This document shows positions 44,065 through 49,983 of a stretch of 49,983 nucleotides of DNA, in pieces. The DNA comes from CAZWDL01 sp964632995. GTDB lineage: Bacteria; Bacteroidota; Bacteroidia; Chitinophagales; Saprospiraceae. The stretch is from NCBI GenBank assembly GCA_964632995.1, contig CAZWDL010000045.1:1-49983 (forward strand), read 5' to 3'. A program made the position numbers and the translations under genes. Positions within the stretch are counted from its first letter, which is position 1; each line of letters begins with the position of its first letter. A model generated the notes under the pieces. It was not told where the DNA came from, did not search any database, and was given only the letters and a program-made list of their open reading frames with translations.

Positions 44065-45054
44065 CTAAATTGCCCATTTCAGATAGATGGCTCCCCAGGT
44101 GAATCCTCCGCCGAATGCCGTCAGGATGAGCTTGTCGCCTTTACGGAGTTGGTCCTCCCAGTCCCAAAGGCAAAGCGGTAAAGTGGCGGCGGTGGTATTG
44201 CCGTAGCGCTGAATATTGATCATGACCTTTTCAAGGGGAAAATCAAGCTGTCTGGCTACGCTTTCGATGATACGAATATTGGCCTGGTGGGGGACGAGCC
44301 AGTCGATGTCTTCATTGCTCAACCCGTTGCGTTCCATTACTTTACGGACGATTCCCGACATACCGCCGACCGCTGCCTTGAAGACCGGGCGCCCGTTTTG
44401 GTAGACGAAGTGTTCGCGATTGGCTACAGTATCCATGGTGGCCGGATATTTGGAGCCGCCGGCTTTTTGGTAGAGATAAACCTGGCCGGAACCGTCACTG
44501 CGGTGCAGCGAATCGATGACCCCGTTTTCGTCTTCACTTGGTTCCAGGAGGACGGCGCCGGCGCCGTCGCCAAAAATGACGCAGGTACTGCGATCGGTAT
44601 AATCGATGATGGATGACATCTTATCGGCGCCGATAACCAGCACTTTCTTATGCGACCCCGACTCGATGAATTTGGCGCCGGTGGTCAAGGCGTACAGGAA
44701 GCCCGAGCAGGCGGCGCTGATGTCGTAGCAAAAAGCATTTTTAATTCCCGTCGCATCGGCAATAAGGTTGGCCGTATCCGGAAAGGGCATATCGGGCGTC
44801 ACGGTTGCACAAATAACGAGTTCAATCTCTGCGGGATCGGTGTTTGTTTTCTCCAGCAGTCCTTTGACTGCTTCGATACCCATGAGGGAAGTGCCCTTTT
44901 CTCCTTTGAGAATATGGCGCTCCCGGATACCGGTACGCGTTCTGATCCATTCGTCATTGGTATCGACCATCGTTTCCAGTTCCTGATTGGTGAGCACGTA
45001 ATCGGGAACGTAGCCATGGATGCCGGTGATCGCCGCGCGAATATTAGTCATCAT
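44065..45054 (-). CDS. fabH: 3-oxoacyl-ACP synthase III
   Basis: This 329-residue ketosynthase condenses acetyl-CoA (or a branched starter) with malonyl-ACP to start fatty acid synthesis. The triad is C116 in DISAACSGFLYAL, His in VPHQANIRIIESVA and Asn in RYGNTTAATLPL. WIRTRTGIRERH near the N-terminus and GDGAGAVLLE are also typical. Start may be 45054 or the next codon (MM). The usual neighbours plsX and rpmF are absent; a symporter gene lies upstream instead. Confidence 0.97.
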   Translation of the reverse strand: MMTNIRAAITGIHGYVPDYVLTNQELETMVDTNDEWIRTRTGIRERHILKGEKGTSLMGIEAVKGLLEKTNTDPAEIELVICATVTPDMPFPDTANLIADATGIKNAFCYDISAACSGFLYALTTGAKFIESGSHKKVLVIGADKMSSIIDYTDRSTCVIFGDGAGAVLLEPSEDENGVIDSLHRSDGSGQVYLYQKAGGSKYPATMDTVANREHFVYQNGRPVFKAAVGGMSGIVRKVMERNGLSNEDIDWLVPHQANIRIIESVARQLDFPLEKVMINIQRYGNTTAATLPLCLWDWEDQLRKGDKLILTAFGGGFTWGAIYLKWAI

Positions 45055-45149
45055 GTTTTATGCTTAAAGGTTGATCTTACGAATTGTCGGATTATTTTTT
45101 CAACTTACCAAAACCGGAATAGTTTTTTCTTTGCTCCTCCTTTTGATCA

Positions 45150-46649
45150 TCACACGTCTTCTGCCTTGGCTTCGTATTCCCGGTAAGAAATAGCCAGCAG
45201 GCCCAGGAAAGTCAGCATGCCGTTGAGCAACAGGATGAGGAAGCCAAACTGAAAACCATTTAGCAGCACCGGTGCGAAGTAATCGGCGATGCCGGAAATG
45301 ATAGGAGCGGCTATACAAACCGGCAGCACCAGGTGATCGCGAACCTTAAGCCTGGTCATCATACCAAATGAAAACAAGCCGAGAATGGGCCCGTAGGTCA
45401 GTCCGGCAAAGTAAAACAGGTTGTTGATAACGGCATCGTTATTCAATGAGTTGAAGATGATGATGACCAACAGCAAGATAGCAGAGAAGCCCACATGTAC
45501 TTTCCAGCGGGTGCGTTTCTTTTCTTGTTCCGTGGCCTCCGAAGTTTCAAAGTTCAGGAAATCGACACAAAAGGAAGTGGTCAAAGAAGTCAGTGCGGAA
45601 TCGGCACTGGAGTAAGCGGCGGCGATCAGGCCCAGTATAAACATGATGCCCGTGACAGGTGACAGGTACTGCAGGGCAATCATGGGATAGAGCTGGTCTG
45701 TACGTTCCGGTATTTCAATTCCGACATGGCTGCTGTAGATATAGAGCAATGCGCCGAGAAAGAGGAAGATGGCAATGACGAAAACCAGTACTATACTCAG
45801 CGTCACCATATTTTTCTGCGACTCTCCAATATTGCGACAACTCAAATTCTTCTGCATCATATCCTGATCCATCCCCGTCATGACAATAGTGATCAGGGCG
45901 CCGCTGATAAACTGTTTGAAAAAGTTATTGGGATCGCTCCATCCTCCTTCGAAAAAAAAGACCTGTGAATATTCACTGTTGCTCACCATCTCTATCATAC
46001 CGCCGATATCAGTTTCCAGCGCCTGGCCGATGGTAAAAATAGTGAGTATTACAGCGGTGAGCATAGAAACCGTTTGCAGGGTATCTGTCCAGATAATGGT
46101 GTTAATCCCGCCGCGAAAGGTATATATCCAGATCAGGATAATCGTGACCATTACCGTTACCCAAAAGGGAATGCCGAAAGGTTCGAAAACGAATTTCTGC
46201 AGGACTATAGCCACGAGGTACAAGCGAAAAGAAGCGCCTACGGTACGGGATAAAAGAAAATATCCGGCGCCGGTTTTATAGGCGAAAAAGCCGAAGCGTT
46301 TTCCTAAATAAGAGTAAATAGAGGTCAGTTGCAGGCGATAGTAAAGGGGGAGCAAAACGAAGGCAATAACGATATAGCCCAGCAAATACCCAAATACCAT
46401 CTGCATGTAGCCGAAGCCGGCGTTAACTCCGCCGGCCCCCACCACGCCGGGGATGGAAATGAACGTCACGCCCGATAAAGTAGCGCCGATCATTCCGAAA
46501 GCAACGATATACCAGGGGGATTCCCGGCCGGCCAGAAAGAAGTGGGCATTGTCGGCCTGGCGACCCGTAAAATAGGAAACCGCCATCAGCATTGCAAAAT
46601 AGGCAACGATGATCCCCAGGATGATAAAGGGCGTCAGTGATTGAATCAT
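45150..46649 (-). CDS. Sodium:solute symporter (SSS family), second copy
   Basis: The 499-residue protein has 13 predicted membrane helices. Signatures are AHFFLAGRESPWYIVAFGMI, TLSGVTFISIPG, YTFRGGINTIIWTDTLQ and MTGMDQDMMQKNLSCR, then AYSSADSALTSLTTSFCVDF. The last is typical of the solute/sodium symporter family near sialic acid and sugar carriers. It is not closely similar in sequence to the symporter at 28599. A -7 box lies at 46730-46737. The substrate is unknown. Confidence 0.9.
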   Translation of the reverse strand: MIQSLTPFIILGIIVAYFAMLMAVSYFTGRQADNAHFFLAGRESPWYIVAFGMIGATLSGVTFISIPGVVGAGGVNAGFGYMQMVFGYLLGYIVIAFVLLPLYYRLQLTSIYSYLGKRFGFFAYKTGAGYFLLSRTVGASFRLYLVAIVLQKFVFEPFGIPFWVTVMVTIILIWIYTFRGGINTIIWTDTLQTVSMLTAVILTIFTIGQALETDIGGMIEMVSNSEYSQVFFFEGGWSDPNNFFKQFISGALITIVMTGMDQDMMQKNLSCRNIGESQKNMVTLSIVLVFVIAIFLFLGALLYIYSSHVGIEIPERTDQLYPMIALQYLSPVTGIMFILGLIAAAYSSADSALTSLTTSFCVDFLNFETSEATEQEKKRTRWKVHVGFSAILLLVIIIFNSLNNDAVINNLFYFAGLTYGPILGLFSFGMMTRLKVRDHLVLPVCIAAPIISGIADYFAPVLLNGFQFGFLILLLNGMLTFLGLLAISYREYEAKAEDV

Positions 46650-46729
46650 AAATGCACTGCTTTACATACCACCAGTCACGATATGCTGCTTCTCAATAGC
46701 TTTGTACTTTCCCGGCGGCTTTAGCAGGG

Positions 46730-46737
46730 CAAAGATA
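46730..46737 (-). promoter_or_regulatory. -7 box upstream of the second symporter gene
   Basis: On the minus strand the sequence is TATCTTTG, matching TAnnTTTG, about 80 bp upstream of the ATG. Confidence 0.4.
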
Positions 46738-46848
46738 GTAAAATAGGTTTAAGCAGCAATGAAAGGAAGAAATGTTGCGAAACAGAACTTCTCGAATCCC
46801 GTTTTCCCGGAGAGAACGCCCTACTTAAAGGCTATCGGGAAACCTTGT

Positions 46849-47154
46849 TCAGGAGGCCAGTGCCTCGATCTGTTTCTTCAGGGCAGGCAGGCTTTGAACC
46901 CCCATAGCGCGCCATTTAAGCTCACCTTTCTGGAAGATCATTACGGTGGGGATACTCTGTATTTGTAATTTGCTGGCGACAGCCTGATTTTGGTCTACAT
47001 CGATTTTGACAATGCGCACCTGATCGCCCATTTCCGATTTGAGTTGTTGGATAACCGGCGTCATAGCCTTACAAGGGCCGCACCAATCGGCGTAAAAGTC
47101 AATCAGCACGGGCGTCTCCGAATCAATCAGCTCTTTAAAACTCGTTTTTGCCAT
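46849..47154 (-). CDS. trxA: Thioredoxin
   Basis: The 101-residue protein reduces disulfides in cytosolic proteins. The redox site is WCGPC (C25 and C28) in LIDFYADWCGPCKAMTP. The cis-Pro loop is IQSIPTVMIFQKGE. There is no signal peptide. It is divergent from the FKBP gene, with 39 bp between the start codons. Confidence 0.96.
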   Translation of the reverse strand: MAKTSFKELIDSETPVLIDFYADWCGPCKAMTPVIQQLKSEMGDQVRIVKIDVDQNQAVASKLQIQSIPTVMIFQKGELKWRAMGVQSLPALKKQIEALAS

Positions 47155-47175
47155 AATAAATAAGCCTTACTTTTG
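47147..47175 (+). promoter_or_regulatory. Promoter of the FKBP gene
   Basis: TTTG (47147-47150) and TACTTTTG (47168-47175) are spaced by 17 bp, a little short of the usual 19-21, and lie 18 bp upstream of the ATG. The -33 box overlaps the first codons of trxA. Confidence 0.5.
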
Positions 47176-47193
47176 TAAAAATGCATTTTTTAT

Positions 47194-47796
47194 ATGAAAC
47201 GTATTTCACTCCTTATAGTTCCCTTCCTGTTGTGTTGTATTGCCTGCGAAAATGAGGGAACGGAAAACCACAGAGGAGAGGCGGCTGCAGAAGCGCCGGC
47301 TCCGGTCGACCCGGTAAACGAAGATGAGATCATTATGCGACTTTCCGGTAAGTTGATCGCCGACCCACAGACGCAGGCGGAGCAGGATCAGAACCGCATT
47401 GTTAATTATGCCATTGACAGTCTGCTGGATGTACGGTCTACCCGCTCCGGTCTTTTCTACCAAATTAAAGAGCCCGGAACAGGGGAATCGATCGAGTGGG
47501 GAGACAAAGTGCGCGCCCACTACCGGGGGTATTTTCTCGACAGCGGGAAGGTGTTTGATTCCTCCTACGGGCGCGGTGAACCCATTGAATTTTATGTCGG
47601 CAATATGATCGACGGCTGGAACGAGGGCCTGCAACTGCTGCGCCCCGGCGCCCGTGCCTTGTTTCTGGTGCCTTCTCACCTGGCTTACGGAGAGGAGGGG
47701 GTAAAAAACAGCAAAGGAGAATACGTAGTGCCGCCCAATGAAGTGCTGGCTTTTGAACTGGAGGTGCTGGAAGTGCTGGAGAGAAAGAGAGGATGA
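47194..47796 (+). CDS. FKBP-type peptidyl-prolyl isomerase, lipoprotein
   Basis: The 200-residue protein has a lipoprotein signal (MKRISLLIVPFLLCCIACEN, anchor Cys in the IAC lipobox). The FKBP domain spans about residues 85-195: VRAHYRGYFLDSGKVFDSSY, IDGWNEGLQLLRPGARALFL and VPSHLAYGEEGV, then PPNEVLAFELEVLEV. It should catalyse prolyl isomerisation and assist folding in the periplasm or at the outer membrane. Confidence 0.93.
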   Translation: MKRISLLIVPFLLCCIACENEGTENHRGEAAAEAPAPVDPVNEDEIIMRLSGKLIADPQTQAEQDQNRIVNYAIDSLLDVRSTRSGLFYQIKEPGTGESIEWGDKVRAHYRGYFLDSGKVFDSSYGRGEPIEFYVGNMIDGWNEGLQLLRPGARALFLVPSHLAYGEEGVKNSKGEYVVPPNEVLAFELEVLEVLERKRG

Positions 47797-47927
47797 ACTG
47801 AAGAAGGCAGGCAGCGTCTAATTGCAGCCGGAAAGCAGATGGGCGCAATCGATAATAGCCGGTGGCGGAGCGCAGCAAAATGACAAATAACCTGTGGCTA
47901 ATGAACGCCCTTACCCGGATTGCCGGC

Positions 47928-48599
47928 TCATCCCTTTCGCAAGTCTATTTTCTTCCCGTCGTAGCTCAGGTGATACTTGCTTCCCTGTTGGGAAAAGTCG
48001 AGCTCGAAGGGGGAGGGAACGGCGGGTTTATCGATCGGATACCAGGTTTTGTTGTGTTGATCGACAATGATGAAGAGCCCCTGCTCGTCGCCGGTGGCGC
48101 AGAAACGCTCGTAATCACCGGAATATTTTTCTATGCCGGTTTTCTGATGAAGTTGCTCATAGGCAGATCGTACCTCTTCGACCGGCAGTCCGATTTCGCT
48201 GACCCCTTCAATATCCACGATGGAAAAGGGGGCTTCACTGCGTAGCATCAGGTCTTTCCTGGCGATAAATTCGACGATATTGCCGGCGGGGTCTTTAAAG
48301 TAGACAGCCTTGGCGTTCCAGCTGGAAAAATCAATGATTTGCTGCCCCTCATCGCTCAGTGGTTCCAGGCGTTCTTCGAGCCAACGGAGGGCTTCCGCAA
48401 TTTGAAAGGAAGGAATGTTGAAAGCAAAATGGTAGTAAGGAGCATTTTGCGATAAGGCAAAAGTGATGCGGCTGTGACCGGCCAGCAGGGTGATTTGCTG
48501 CGGATCATCCACCTCGAGATGGAGGCCCAGCTTTTCGCTGTAGAAGGGGCGGAGCGCATCCAGGTAACAGGTGTATAGTTTGAGGTGATGTACGAACAT
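47928..48599 (-). CDS. VOC (glyoxalase/bleomycin resistance) family protein
   Basis: The 223-residue protein has two vicinal-oxygen-chelate-like halves. The first (MFVHHLKLYTCYLDALRPFY, then EKLGLHLEV, YYHFAFNIPS and AVYFKDPAGNIVEFIAR) is canonical; the second half is more diverged. It could be a dioxygenase, isomerase or glyoxalase-like enzyme. The reaction cannot be chosen. The likely metal ligands include H5 and E near VEFIAR. Confidence 0.82.
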   Translation of the reverse strand: MFVHHLKLYTCYLDALRPFYSEKLGLHLEVDDPQQITLLAGHSRITFALSQNAPYYHFAFNIPSFQIAEALRWLEERLEPLSDEGQQIIDFSSWNAKAVYFKDPAGNIVEFIARKDLMLRSEAPFSIVDIEGVSEIGLPVEEVRSAYEQLHQKTGIEKYSGDYERFCATGDEQGLFIIVDQHNKTWYPIDKPAVPSPFELDFSQQGSKYHLSYDGKKIDLRKG

Positions 48600-48724
48600 T
48601 TCGCATGGCTATTAGCTAGTAAACATGCTCTGACAAAAATTTCCAGGCAGAGCGCATCCAATGCACTGCTCGCTCCCTGGTAAAGCCTGCCGCTGAGGCT
48701 TGTCAGTTACTACGGGGGCAGGCT

Positions 48725-49225
48725 TCAGGCACTGACCTTCGGCTTCGGTTTTTTAAACAGGTAGGGAATCAGCATGAACAAACCGATCATGATCGCGACA
48801 TCGGCGAAATTAAAAATGCCGGTGCGCAGACTGCCGATGCCCATATTCATAAAATCGACTACCTTACCATATAGGATGCGATCGTAAATATTGCTGACGC
48901 CCCCTCCCAGGATGAAGCTGTAGGCAATAATCTGCCAGCGGTTAAGCTCATTGGAAAACAGCGTATACAGCAGCAGGATGAGCAGGATGACAACCGGCAG
49001 GATAGTGAGGGCCCAGTAGCGTATGTTCTCTCCCAGGCCGGCGCCCAGGCTCAGGAAAGCACCTTCGTTTTCCACGAAGAGGAGCCGTAAAGTATCGTTT
49101 AAATAAGTCTGAATGGGTTCCCCCTTTAATTGCTGACGGGCAATTTGCTTTGTCACCTGATCGAAGGCGATATTAGCGGCGAGGATACTGAAGATCAGCC
49201 CCGTGCGCTTCCAACCTTTTTTCAT
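48725..49225 (-). CDS. lspA: Lipoprotein signal peptidase (signal peptidase II)
   Basis: The 166-residue inner-membrane aspartic peptidase cleaves prolipoproteins at the lipobox Cys. It has four membrane helices, FVENEGAFLSL (the N-x-G-A-F/A motif), GGGVSNIYDR, and the catalytic pair D124 (KVVDFMN) and D142 (FNFADVAI). It would process the several lipoproteins in this window. It starts 5 bp after the stop of the deaminase gene, so the two are probably cotranscribed. Confidence 0.96.
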   Translation of the reverse strand: MKKGWKRTGLIFSILAANIAFDQVTKQIARQQLKGEPIQTYLNDTLRLLFVENEGAFLSLGAGLGENIRYWALTILPVVILLILLLYTLFSNELNRWQIIAYSFILGGGVSNIYDRILYGKVVDFMNMGIGSLRTGIFNFADVAIMIGLFMLIPYLFKKPKPKVSA

Positions 49226-49230
49226 ATCTG

Positions 49231-49701
49231 CTAGTATTGAATTTTATCCTGTTTTTCCTTCCACTCCTGAAAGTTTTTTTCCGCTTCTTTCTCCATCATC
49301 CGCTCTGTGGGAATACGTCGCTTTTCCGGTTCACGGGTAAGCTCCTCGTAGATGAAGGCATCGTCAAAGCCGGCATCGGCGGCAATTTCGCGGCCGGCGC
49401 CGTAAACGAGTCTTTCGGCGCGCGCCCAGTAGATGGCGCCCAGGCACATCGGGCAGGGCTCGCAGTTGGCAAAGATAGTACATCCTTTTAGTTGAAAGCT
49501 ATCCAGATACCTGCAAGCTTCCCGAATGGCGATGATTTCTGCGTGAGCCGTCGGATCTTTTGACGAAGTCACCTGGTTATATCCACGGCCGATAATTTGC
49601 CCGTCTTTGACCACCACGGCGCCGAAAGGCCCGCCTTTATCGGCGAGCATGCCTTGCCGGGCCAGCCGGATGGCTTCTTTCATATATATTTCCTTGTTCA
49701 T
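49231..49701 (-). CDS. guaD: Nucleoside/nucleobase deaminase, probable guanine deaminase
   Basis: The 156-residue zinc deaminase has HAEIIAIREA (H53 ligand, E55 proton shuttle) and CEPCPMCLGAIYWARAERLV (C83 and C86 ligands). The C-terminal AGFDDAFIYEELTREPEKR matches the Bacillus GuaD type and differs from TadA, so conversion of guanine to xanthine is most likely. A role in tRNA editing is less likely. It is upstream of lspA and probably in one transcript. Confidence 0.87.
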   Translation of the reverse strand: MNKEIYMKEAIRLARQGMLADKGGPFGAVVVKDGQIIGRGYNQVTSSKDPTAHAEIIAIREACRYLDSFQLKGCTIFANCEPCPMCLGAIYWARAERLVYGAGREIAADAGFDDAFIYEELTREPEKRRIPTERMMEKEAEKNFQEWKEKQDKIQY

Positions 49702-49983
49702 GTGTAGTTTTTTATGTTGATCGGAAAGAACGGATCACCACACAAACAAAAGGAGCGATAGCCGGACCTTCCTCCTTTTAATCATGCTATTGTATGGACA
49801 CGCTCTTTCCATTTGCAAAACGAGGTAAAACGCTCAGGAGTTGTATGCTCTTCCGAACTTACCCCGGATTATTCGTGGGTTCTTACGCTCCGGTAACAAT
49901 TTTCGAAGGTTTGATGGGGGAAGAGCCTCCAGGGCAATCGCAAAGTAAGCCCTAACCTGCTAAAATCTTGAAAAGGTACTCGT
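49702..49983. other. Intergenic region at the right edge
   Basis: No gene is visible up to the window end. CTTACCCCGGATTATTCGTG at 49858-49877 resembles the inverted-repeat arms at 32018-32109. Confidence 0.35.

Overview
The window is bacterial chromosomal DNA from a member of the Bacteroidota, probably a Saprospiria-like lineage. The evidence is a C-terminal type IX secretion sorting domain, the fabH-efp-accB-accC order, many TAnnTTTG-type -7 promoter boxes, an ECF sigma/TPR/CHAT locus and numerous lipoprotein and outer-membrane genes. The phylum is well supported; the finer placement is inference. Two runs of exactly 10 N (16480-16489 and 27104-27113) are scaffold gaps inside genes, so the sequence is a draft or metagenome assembly.

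The most notable system is at the left end (1-3700): a complete diversity-generating retroelement (DGR). A target gene, cut by the window edge, ends in a formylglycine-generating-enzyme/C-type-lectin-fold domain. The last 122 bp before its stop (VR, 1599-1720) are repeated at 1827-1948 (TR) without indels. The copies differ at 18 sites, every one an adenine in TR; all 87 non-adenine positions are identical. Downstream lie an Avd-like four-helix-bundle gene (minus strand) and a DGR-type reverse transcriptase (plus strand). These two are divergent and their start codons overlap in a single CATG. A near-identical strong hairpin flanks the avd-RT pair on both sides.

3998-6518 is a minus-strand pair (methyltransferase, then a GT-C type membrane glycosyltransferase). 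6577-14621 reads plus: S9 peptidase, aspartyl-tRNA synthetase and a 1340-residue protein with two class III cyclase domains, an ATPase domain and TPRs. 14851-20797 holds a lipoprotein MsrA, an ATP-grasp protein interrupted by a gap, an M17 aminopeptidase, an esterase and a ROK kinase. 21011-22746 encodes a short histidine kinase and a NarL-type regulator. They are followed by 630 bp without genes that contains a duplicated 31-nt element and several terminators.

23379-31920 carries envelope and peptidase functions: an HExxH/propeller/beta-barrel protein, an M14 peptidase with a gap, a sodium:solute symporter, a small barrel protein and a T9SS-sorted protein. 32109-41202 contains an MsbA-like ABC exporter, an ECF sigma factor with its membrane-anchored TPR partner, a divergent PKD-like secreted protein, a TPR-CHAT protease-like protein and a lipoprotein. 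41387-49701 is mainly housekeeping: accC-accB-efp-fabH, a second symporter, thioredoxin, FKBP isomerase, a VOC protein, lspA and a guanine-deaminase-like gene. I found no tRNA, rRNA or CRISPR array.
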